5,142 nucleotides of DNA from NCBI GenBank assembly GCA_009918225.1, contig RGEP01000145.1:1-5142 (forward strand). The letters run 5' to 3'. Positions 1-5,142 of this stretch are shown piece after piece. Made by a program: the position numbers and the translations under genes. Every line of letters starts with the position of its first letter. Positions within the stretch are counted from its first letter, which is position 1. A model generated the notes under the pieces. The model saw only the letters and a program-made list of their open reading frames with translations. It had not been told where the DNA came from and ran no database searches. Origin of the DNA: Betaproteobacteria bacterium. GTDB lineage: Bacteria; Pseudomonadota; Gammaproteobacteria; Burkholderiales; Burkholderiaceae_C.

Positions 1-728
1 GCCCAGACGGCTACACCCTGCTGTTGGGCGCGAACAATGAAACCGCCATCGCTCCGCTGGTCAACCGCAAGCTGCGCCTGAACCCCTTGCGCGACCTCAG
101 CGGGCTCGGGCTGATCGCCTCGCAGCCCATGGTGCTGGTGGCCTCGGCCGGCAACAAGGACGCGCCGCGCACGCCCGCGGACTTCATCCAGAAGGTCAAA
201 CGCAACCCGGGCCGCTTCAGCTACGGGTCTTCGGGCGTGGGCACTGCGCTGCACCTGGCCGGCGAGATGACCAAAGAAGCCGCAGGGCTGTTCATGGTCC
301 ACATCCCCTATCGCGGCGTCGCGCCGTTGACCACCGATCTGCTCAGCGGGCAGTTGGACTTCGGGGTGTTCGTCTTGTCCAGCGCCCTGCCCCACATCCG
401 CAGCGGCAAGATGATCCCCATCGGCACCACACAAGCGCGCCGTGCAGGGCTCACGCCCGACATTCCTGCATTGGCTGAGCACCCGGCTCTAAAAGCGGTG
501 GACATCAGCAGCTGGTTTGGCCTCTTCGGCCCGGCGGGCCTGCCAGCACCCGTGGCGCAACGCCTGCAAAAAGCCCTGGGCGATGCGCTGCAGGTGCCCG
601 AGGTGCGCAAGCGGCTCGAAGAGTCGGGCGCCACGATGGCGCCAACCGGCGTGAACTTCAGCGCCTTCCACAGCGCGGAGATCGAGAAGTACCGGCGCAT
701 CGTCGAGTACGCCAAGATTGAAGAGTAA
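1..728 (+). CDS. Bug/TctC-family tripartite tricarboxylate transporter substrate-binding protein, 5' truncated by window edge
   Basis: This is the 3' part of a periplasmic solute-binding protein of the Bug (TctC) family, which captures small carboxylated or related compounds and delivers them to TctAB-type permeases or acts as an orphan sensor. The open frame runs in from the left edge: the first complete codon is at position 3 and reads PDGYTLLLG, a typical internal Bug segment, so the TTG at 24 is not the true start. About 241 residues are visible. The signal peptide and first part of lobe 1 lie outside the window. Family hallmarks, counted from position 3, are YGSSGVGT near residues 74-81, HIPYRG at 100-105, and SWFGLFGPAGLP at 170-181, followed by the usual helical C-terminus. 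It ends in TAA, 21 nt before the hydrolase gene, which suggests co-transcription. The family is clear. The ligand cannot be read from the sequence, and no TctA or TctB gene is visible. Confidence 0.93.
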   Translation, partial: PDGYTLLLGANNETAIAPLVNRKLRLNPLRDLSGLGLIASQPMVLVASAGNKDAPRTPADFIQKVKRNPGRFSYGSSGVGTALHLAGEMTKEAAGLFMVHIPYRGVAPLTTDLLSGQLDFGVFVLSSALPHIRSGKMIPIGTTQARRAGLTPDIPALAEHPALKAVDISSWFGLFGPAGLPAPVAQRLQKALGDALQVPEVRKRLEESGATMAPTGVNFSAFHSAEIEKYRRIVEYAKIEE

Positions 729-749
729 ACAGCAGCCCCTCGCACCGCC

Positions 750-1727
750 ATGAACCACAACTCCGCCTCCCACCAGGCTTTTGAACTGCAGGCACCGGAC
801 CTCAGCCGCTGGCGCGCCGGCAACACCGGCCTGGAGGGCGTGTGGCGTTTCGAATCGTCCCAGCCCGGCCGCGAGGTGCTGGTCACCGCGCTGGTTCACG
901 GCAATGAGCTGTGTGGCGCTTGGGCCCTGCTCGAAGCCCTGGAGGCCGGTGTTCGGCCCACACGAGGTGCACTCACCTTGGCCTTTTGCAACCTGGCGGC
1001 CTTCGACCGGTTCGACCCCCTGGACACCGACCGCTCGCGCTTTGTGGACCAGGACTTCAACCGCTTGTGGGGCACCATGCCCTGGCGACGCCCCGGGGCT
1101 GCACTGGACTGTGAACAGCAACGGGTGTTGGCGCTGCAGCCGGTCATCGAGCGCGCCGACTGGCTCTTGGATCTGCACTCGATGCACGCCGAAGGTCCAG
1201 CCCTGGGCCTGACCGGCTTGATGCCCCACCATGCCGCGCATGCGGTGTCCTGGGGTGCGCCGGGGCTCCTGGTGGCAGACGCCGGGCATGCAGCCGGCAC
1301 CCGCATGCGCGACCACGGTCGATTCGGCGATGCCCACGATGAACAGGCCGTTGCGCTCTTGGTCGAGTGCGGCTGGCATGGGGCCGCGTCCTCGCGCACC
1401 GTGGCGCTGGACGTTCTGCACCGGTTCCTGTGCGCCAGCGGCTGTGTGCAATCCGAAGCGCTGCCCGGCGTGTGGCGACAAGCGCAGGCCCAGCAGCCGC
1501 CCCAGCAGCTGCGGGTCACCCACGCCATCACCGTGCAAGCCGGCACCCCGCCCCACTTCACTCAGAGCTTTCGCACCGGCGACGTGATCGCCCAGCAGGG
1601 CACGGTGATCGGGCATGACGGCGCCGGCCCCGTGACCACCCCCTACGATGGCTGCGTGCTGATCATGCCCTCGTTGGCCCATGCCAAAGCCGGGGCAACC
1701 CTGGTGCGCCTGGCCCGCCCGGTGTGA
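750..1727 (+). CDS. Succinylglutamate desuccinylase/aspartoacylase-family zinc hydrolase
   Basis: This is a 325-residue M14-like zinc carboxypeptidase-fold enzyme of the AstE/AspA group, which hydrolyses the amide bond of N-acyl amino acids or related amides in the cytoplasm. The zinc site is visible as VHGNE (His50 and Glu53) and DLHS (His143). DFNR at 102-105 matches the substrate-carboxylate-binding Asn-Arg pair of aspartoacylase, and Glu206 in VECG fits the general acid/base glutamate. The C-terminal part (about 255-325) looks like the beta-rich cap of the family. No signal peptide is seen. The ATG at 750 is chosen because it directly follows the Bug gene and gives a normal N-terminus. 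No good Shine-Dalgarno sequence precedes it, so translation may depend on coupling or a leaderless-like mode. Its place behind a solute-binding gene suggests that it processes the imported compound. The exact substrate is unknown. True AstE is less likely because no ast genes are adjacent. Confidence 0.88.
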   Translation: MNHNSASHQAFELQAPDLSRWRAGNTGLEGVWRFESSQPGREVLVTALVHGNELCGAWALLEALEAGVRPTRGALTLAFCNLAAFDRFDPLDTDRSRFVDQDFNRLWGTMPWRRPGAALDCEQQRVLALQPVIERADWLLDLHSMHAEGPALGLTGLMPHHAAHAVSWGAPGLLVADAGHAAGTRMRDHGRFGDAHDEQAVALLVECGWHGAASSRTVALDVLHRFLCASGCVQSEALPGVWRQAQAQQPPQQLRVTHAITVQAGTPPHFTQSFRTGDVIAQQGTVIGHDGAGPVTTPYDGCVLIMPSLAHAKAGATLVRLARPV

Positions 1728-1785
1728 CGCGAACCGGGCCGCTCAGGGCCTGGGGCTGGGGTGATCAAGCTGAGGTCGTGCGCTG

Positions 1786-1804
1786 GGCGCCGAGCGCCGG
1801 CGCC
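1786..1804 (+). terminator. GC-rich inverted repeat, possible weak terminator
   Basis: GGCGCC at 1786-1791 is repeated at 1799-1804 with a 7-nt spacer, giving a six-pair GC stem that a G-U pair (1785/1805) can extend. It lies about 60 bp after the hydrolase stop, where a terminator would be expected. No T-run follows, so it is not a canonical intrinsic terminator. It could be a Rho-dependent pause or chance in GC-rich DNA. Confidence 0.25.
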
Positions 1805-1837
1805 TCGACCTGGGGGCTATGCGCTCTGGGCTTGGGC

Positions 1838-1843
1838 TACACT
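1838..1843 (+). promoter_or_regulatory. Candidate -10 element (TACACT) for rhlE
   Basis: TACACT matches the sigma-70 -10 consensus TATAAT at four of six positions and sits about 145 bp before the helicase start. No convincing -35 hexamer lies 16-18 bp upstream and there is no extended -10 TG. If used, the transcript would carry a leader of roughly 135-140 nt. The assignment rests on position and the hexamer alone. Confidence 0.25.
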
Positions 1844-1960
1844 GCAACGGTCTGCGCGGCGCTCCAGTCCTCGCACGGGCGGCCCATCGCGGCCCCTCTT
1901 CAGCTTGTTCCCAGCCACGACTGGTGCCCTCCTCCCGGAGTGGCGGTTGGCAGGAACCCA

Positions 1961-1975
1961 GGCCCTCACAGGGCT
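1961..1975 (+). promoter_or_regulatory. Short hairpin over the only SD-like sequence before rhlE
   Basis: GCCCT (1962-1966) pairs perfectly with AGGGC (1970-1974) across the three-base loop CAC, and G1961 can wobble with T1975. The AGGG in the right arm is the only Shine-Dalgarno-like run before the helicase ATG at 1988. It is 14 nt from the ATG, longer than the usual spacing. The hairpin could limit ribosome access or place the start codon at its foot. The base pairing is seen directly; the regulatory role is inference. Confidence 0.35.
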
Positions 1976-1987
1976 CCATCAAAACAC

Positions 1988-3427
1988 ATGAACTTCACCG
2001 ATCTCGGCTTGGCCGAGCCCATCCTGCGCGCCGTGCGCGAACAGGGTTACGAAACCCCCACCCCCATCCAAGCCCAAGCGATCCCCGCCGTTCTTCAAGG
2101 CGGCGACCTGATGGCCGGCGCCCAAACCGGCACGGGCAAAACGGCCGGCTTCACGCTGCCCTTGCTCCATCGGCTGGCGGCTGACAAACCGCTGCGCGAC
2201 GCAAGGGGCCGCGTGGCCATCCGCGCCCTCATCCTGACCCCCACCCGCGAACTGGCGGCACAGGTCGAGGAAAGCGTGCGCACCTACGGCAAGTACCTGC
2301 CCCTGAGCTCCATGGTGATGTTCGGTGGCGTGGGCATGCAGCCCCAGATCGACCGCTTGCGCAAGGGCGTGGACATCCTGGTGGCCACACCGGGTCGTCT
2401 CCTGGACCACCACCAACAAGGCACGCTCGACCTGTCCAATGTGCAGGTGTTTGTGCTGGATGAAGCCGACCGTATGCTGGACATGGGCTTCATTCATGAC
2501 ATCAAGAAGGTGCTGGCCATCGTGCCGGCCAAGAAGCAAAGCCTGCTGTTTTCGGCGACCTTCAGCGACGACATCAAGGCCCTGGCCGACCGCCTCCTCA
2601 ATCAACCGGCCCTCATCGAAGTGGCCCGCCGCAACGCCACGGCCGAAACCATCGCCCAACGCGTGATCCTCACCGGACGCGAGCGCAAGAAGGAGCTCTT
2701 GGCGCAGCTTATCCGTGAGGGTGATTGGCACCAGGTGCTGGTCTTTACCCGCATGAAGCACGGCGCCAACCGCCTGGCCGAATACCTGTGCAAGGAAGGC
2801 ATTCCGGCCATGGCCATCCACGGCAACAAGAGCCAGGGCGCGCGCACCAAGGCCTTGAGCGAATTCAAGTCAGGCGCGCTGCCGGTGCTGGTGGCCACCG
2901 ATATCGCCGCGCGCGGCATCGACATCGACCAGTTGCCCCACGTGGTGAATTTCGAGCTGCCCAATGTGCCTGAGGACTATGTGCACCGCATCGGCCGCAC
3001 CGGCCGCGCGGGCGCCCAAGGCGAGGCCCTGAGCCTGGTGTGCCGCGACGAAGAGATCTTCTTGCGCGACATTGAAAAGCTCATCAAGCGCGAGATTCCG
3101 CGCGCCAGCGTGCCGGGCTTTGAACCCCCGGCCGATGAAAAGGCCGAGCCCATCGTCTTGGGCCGCATGACCATCGGCGTGGGCGGTACGCGCCGCGGTG
3201 GTGGTGGCGGTGGTGGCGGCCAGGGCCGCGGTTCACGGCCGCAGGGCCGAAGTGCACACGGAAACGGCGGGGGTGGCAACGGCAACGGGGGCGGTGGCGG
3301 CGGATACAGCCCCAACCGGCCCCAGGCTGGGGCGGGCTCTAACGGCCGCCCTGCATCCAGGGATGGCCGGGGACCTCGTTCAGGCGCAACACCGGGGTCA
3401 CGCAACAGTCGACCCGGTCCGCGATAG
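1988..3427 (+). CDS. rhlE: RhlE-type DEAD-box ATP-dependent RNA helicase
   Basis: This 479-residue ATP-dependent RNA helicase should unwind short RNA duplexes in ribosome assembly and mRNA turnover in the cytoplasm. All motifs are present: Q motif (Phe3, PTPIQ 24-28), motif I AQTGTGKT 45-52, Ia PTRELA 85-90, GG 113-114, Ib TPGR 134-137, II DEAD 158-161, III SAT 189-191, IV around VFTR 252-255, V ATDIAARGID 303-312 and VI HRIGRTGR 333-340. After the RecA2 domain comes PGFEP (376-380), then from about 400 a disordered Gly/Arg/Asn tail with Gly runs at 404-411 and 434-439, as in many RhlE proteins. The ATG at 1988 gives the canonical start MNFTDLGL. The GTG at 1724 in the same frame would add 88 residues unlike the family and overlap the previous stop. 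Residues 451-479 are encoded opposite the 3' end of the convergent racemase-like gene. The long leader suggests its own regulation. Confidence 0.95.
   Translation: MNFTDLGLAEPILRAVREQGYETPTPIQAQAIPAVLQGGDLMAGAQTGTGKTAGFTLPLLHRLAADKPLRDARGRVAIRALILTPTRELAAQVEESVRTYGKYLPLSSMVMFGGVGMQPQIDRLRKGVDILVATPGRLLDHHQQGTLDLSNVQVFVLDEADRMLDMGFIHDIKKVLAIVPAKKQSLLFSATFSDDIKALADRLLNQPALIEVARRNATAETIAQRVILTGRERKKELLAQLIREGDWHQVLVFTRMKHGANRLAEYLCKEGIPAMAIHGNKSQGARTKALSEFKSGALPVLVATDIAARGIDIDQLPHVVNFELPNVPEDYVHRIGRTGRAGAQGEALSLVCRDEEIFLRDIEKLIKREIPRASVPGFEPPADEKAEPIVLGRMTIGVGGTRRGGGGGGGGQGRGSRPQGRSAHGNGGGGNGNGGGGGGYSPNRPQAGAGSNGRPASRDGRGPRSGATPGSRNSRPGPR
3197..3304 (+). repeat. GGN-codon tracts encoding poly-glycine in the RhlE tail
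   Basis: Eight glycine codons, a mix of GGT and GGC, run from 3197 to 3220. A second cluster gives four glycines at 3266-3277 and six at 3287-3304. These imperfect trinucleotide repeats encode the disordered RNA-binding tail. Such tracts can gain or lose units by replication slippage without breaking the frame. Confidence 0.7.
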
Positions 3428-4361
3428 TGGCCCACTCGGCCATCGGCCGCTGGGCCAGGTGTTCGGCCATCAGCGCACGCGTGTGAGCAGCGGCAGCTGA
3501 GCCTGGGGTTTCGCCCCGGCTCCAGTGGCGCTGCCCCCATTCAGCGTGGCCAATGGCCTCGCACCAAGCCTGCCAAAACTTGGCTTCCAGGGCACCCACC
3601 GCAAGGTGCCGGCCATCGGCACACCGATACACGGCATAGCAGGCTGCGCCACCGTTGAGCAGGCTGCTGCCCCGCGCCGGCACCCAGCCCAGGCTTTGGG
3701 ATTCGGCGCGCGCGATCACGGCATGTCGCCAGACTTGGTGGGTCATGGAGATGTCCACAAAGCGGCCCTCACCGCTGCGCTGAGCCCCCACCAAAGCCGC
3801 CAACAAACCCGACACCGCGGCCAAGGTTCCGCCCAGAAGGTCGGCAATCTGGAAGTTGGGCAGGGCCGGATCGGCGCTGTCGGGAACACCGATCTGGTCG
3901 AGCACACCCGACAAGGCGATGTAGTTGATGTCGTGGCCCGCCCGCAAGGCATAGGGGCCTTCCTGGCCGTAACCGGTGATGGAGGCCATCACCAAGCGCG
4001 GATTCAAAACCTGCAGCACCGGCCAGTCCAGGCCCAATCGGCGCATCACACCCGGGCGAAAGCCTTCAATCAACACATCGGCGCTGCGCACCAGGTCCAT
4101 CAGCTGGGCGCGGCCTTGCGCTTCTCGCAGGTCCAGCCTCAAGAGCTGCTTGTGGTTGTTCAGGTCTCGGAAAAAGCCACTGGGCAAGCCCGCCGCCTCA
4201 TCCTGTGGGTTGCGGTACAGCAGCCGGGCGCCGTCTCCGGCCCCCGGGGGCTCCACCTTGATCACCTCGGCGCCCCATTCCTGAAGGTGGCGCGTGGCCA
4301 AGGGGCCCGGCAGCAGTTGCGTGAGGTCGATGACCCGGATGCCGGCCAGCGGCAAGCTCAT
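3339..4361 (-). CDS. CaiB/BaiF family III CoA-transferase, alpha-methylacyl-CoA racemase-like, C-terminally short
   Basis: This 340-residue protein belongs to the family III CoA-transferases. The N-terminus (LAGIRVIDLTQLLPGP, GAEVIKVEPP) binds CoA in this fold. The catalytic signature favours alpha-methylacyl-CoA racemase over formyl-CoA transferase: His143 in GHDINYIALSG, Asp174 in QIADLLGG and Glu259 in GALEAKFW match the His/Asp/Glu set of mycobacterial MCR with nearly the same spacing. The predicted role is epimerisation of 2-methyl-branched acyl-CoAs in branched-chain or sterol-type degradation, or CoA transfer. The ATG overlaps the upstream stop as ATGA. The chain ends in TAG only 15 residues after VTPVL, whereas related racemases continue for several tens of residues, so the C-terminus looks truncated. 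No missing tail is recognisable in the other two reverse frames. Its last 89 bp overlap the 3' end of rhlE on the opposite strand. Function is uncertain because of the truncation. Confidence 0.87.
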   Translation of the reverse strand: MSLPLAGIRVIDLTQLLPGPLATRHLQEWGAEVIKVEPPGAGDGARLLYRNPQDEAAGLPSGFFRDLNNHKQLLRLDLREAQGRAQLMDLVRSADVLIEGFRPGVMRRLGLDWPVLQVLNPRLVMASITGYGQEGPYALRAGHDINYIALSGVLDQIGVPDSADPALPNFQIADLLGGTLAAVSGLLAALVGAQRSGEGRFVDISMTHQVWRHAVIARAESQSLGWVPARGSSLLNGGAACYAVYRCADGRHLAVGALEAKFWQAWCEAIGHAEWGQRHWSRGETPGSAAAAHTRALMAEHLAQRPMAEWATIADRVDCCVTPVLRLNEVPGHPWMQGGR

Positions 4362-5142
4362 GTGAACACGCCTTCACGAAGCCACTTCGTGGCCACCCAT
4401 TTGTCACCGGCCGTCACCGGGGCACCGGCATGCAGGGTCAAGGTGGACGGATGGGGGCGGTCGTAGCTGAAAAACACCGCATTGCCCTTGACCGGCGCCA
4501 CTTCCAGGCCCACGTCGGGGAAAGTCGTCGCGCCACCGGCCTCGGGTGTGTTCAGGTACACGATGAGCGTGCCCACCCGCTGCCCACCTCGCTTGAGCAC
4601 CGCAGCCGTCCCCGGCGAAGCCGGGTCGAAGTAGTCGTGGTGGGGCTTGTATTCAGCACCCGGTTGGTAGTGCAGCACCTGCAGCCCTTCGCCATGGTCC
4701 ACCGGCCAGTGCAAAAGCGTGGCCATGCGCGATTCAATGCGGCGAATCAGGTCCGACTCGCCGCGCTCGAAGAACATGCCCAGGCTGGTGCGGGCCTCGT
4801 GCACCTCGGCCTGGCCGTCCTCGTGCCGCACGGTCTCCGATCGCCCCATGCGCGGCCGGGCGCAGGCCACCAGCTCATCGCACTCCTCAAGGCTGAGCAG
4901 ACCGCCCAAGACCACCACCGTGGGCTTCTGGAGAACCGCCAAGACCTGCACAGAACGGTCACCGGCGTCGGCACACGACCCCGGCTGCAGCTCAATGAAG
5001 GGCACGGGACGCGGAGCTTGAACCACCGCACGCAGCGACTCTTCCATCGCCGCCATGGCAGTGGCCTCTTCCCATCCGCTGTTGCGCATGGCCTGCAACA
5101 CCGACTCTGGCGTGCAGCCCGCCTGCGCCTGATCCACGATCC
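4358..5142 (-). CDS. Prolyl 4-hydroxylase-type Fe(II)/2-oxoglutarate dioxygenase, 5' end outside window
   Basis: This is a double-stranded beta-helix oxygenase that uses Fe(II), O2 and 2-oxoglutarate, probably to hydroxylate prolyl or similar residues in the cytoplasm. Counting from the GTG at 5137, the iron ligands are His166 and Asp168 in KPHHDYFD and distal His236 in LHAGAP. Lys246 in GDKWVATKW is the 2-oxoglutarate-binding lysine. GGATTFPDVG and KGNAVFF are also typical of the P4Hc domain. The frame remains open to the window edge (codons for Ile, then GG-), and the GTG lies inside what looks like a continuous N-terminal helical segment, so the true start is probably upstream. The first 35 residues have the pattern AMRNSGWEEATAMAAME, a small helical module before the catalytic domain. 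The stop overlaps the next gene's ATG by 4 nt, indicating one operon. The protein substrate is unknown. Confidence 0.9.
   Translation of the reverse strand, partial: IVDQAQAGCTPESVLQAMRNSGWEEATAMAAMEESLRAVVQAPRPVPFIELQPGSCADAGDRSVQVLAVLQKPTVVVLGGLLSLEECDELVACARPRMGRSETVRHEDGQAEVHEARTSLGMFFERGESDLIRRIESRMATLLHWPVDHGEGLQVLHYQPGAEYKPHHDYFDPASPGTAAVLKRGGQRVGTLIVYLNTPEAGGATTFPDVGLEVAPVKGNAVFFSYDRPHPSTLTLHAGAPVTAGDKWVATKWLREGVFT
4371..4375 (-). promoter_or_regulatory. Ribosome binding site for the racemase-like gene
   Basis: On the minus strand GAAGG lies 9 nt before the ATG at 4361, within the last codons of the dioxygenase gene. This supports the chosen start and allows independent as well as coupled initiation. 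Confidence 0.5.

Larger units (their letters stand above)
1728..1987. other. Intergenic region and presumed rhlE leader
   Basis: This non-coding stretch separates the hydrolase gene from the helicase gene. The helicase frame stays open through it back to a GTG at 1724, but that 88-residue extension is not helicase-like and is judged untranslated. It contains a GC-rich inverted repeat near its start, a -10-like hexamer at 1838-1843, and a series of small potential hairpins between 1911 and 1975. No tRNA or recognisable riboswitch consensus was seen. The promoter of rhlE most likely lies here, since the preceding genes look functionally unrelated. Confidence 0.6.

Noticed and set aside
489..1682. 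397-codon minus-strand open frame opposite the binding protein and hydrolase genes
   Set aside because: Its translation is rich in Gly/His/Gln/Ala with no motif, and it lies exactly antisense to two well-supported genes with intact catalytic signatures.
1737..1750. GGCC...GGCC mini-hairpin just after the hydrolase stop
   Set aside because: It is only four pairs with no T-run, too weak to call a terminator in this base composition.
1724..1987. N-terminal extension of the helicase from GTG 1724
   Set aside because: The 88 extra residues do not resemble any RhlE N-terminus, overlap the previous stop and end exactly where a canonical MNFTDLGL start begins. Open frames are common in this GC-rich DNA.
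1979..2821. 280-codon minus-strand open frame opposite rhlE
   Set aside because: It is antisense to the conserved helicase core and is explained by codon bias. It shows no independent motif.
2977..3540. Minus-strand Pro-rich frame that might continue the racemase-like protein after a frameshift
   Set aside because: Its proline runs are the complement of the RhlE glycine codons, and it lacks the family's C-terminal pattern, so it does not represent a lost tail.
3525..4466. 313-codon plus-strand open frame opposite the racemase-like gene
   Set aside because: It is a shadow of a gene with clear family motifs. It has a low-complexity His/Gln/Ala composition and no recognisable domain.

Overview
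This is a GC-rich window of ordinary chromosomal character. It most resembles a betaproteobacterium of the Burkholderiales, probably Comamonadaceae or a relative. The reasons are the high third-position GC, the long open shadow frames opposite real genes, and a Bug-type solute-binding protein, a family greatly expanded in that order. The assignment is inference, because no rRNA or other phylogenetic marker is present. I see no mobile element, CRISPR array, tRNA, rRNA or phage gene.

Left part, plus strand (1-1727): the 3' portion of a tripartite tricarboxylate transporter (Bug/TctC) periplasmic binding protein is followed after 21 nt by a complete zinc-dependent aspartoacylase/succinylglutamate desuccinylase-family gene. 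The two probably form one transcript. A plausible reading is capture and uptake of an organic acid or N-acylated compound, followed by deacylation inside the cell.

Middle (1728-1987): a 260-bp non-coding stretch has a GC-rich inverted repeat after the hydrolase gene, a weak -10-like hexamer and several short hairpins before the next gene. The last hairpin covers the only Shine-Dalgarno-like bases there. Next is a full RhlE-type DEAD-box RNA helicase (1988-3427) with every helicase motif intact and a C-terminal Gly/Arg-rich disordered tail.

Right part, minus strand (3339-5142): a partial Fe(II)/2-oxoglutarate dioxygenase of the prolyl 4-hydroxylase type overlaps by 4 nt (ATGA) a downstream family III CoA-transferase (CaiB/BaiF) gene with the catalytic signature of alpha-methylacyl-CoA racemases. 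They are probably translationally coupled. The racemase-like gene converges on rhlE, and the two coding regions overlap tail to tail by 89 bp. The racemase-like protein also ends early compared with the family. This 3' junction is the most unusual thing in the window. I do not see a convincing new multi-gene system.
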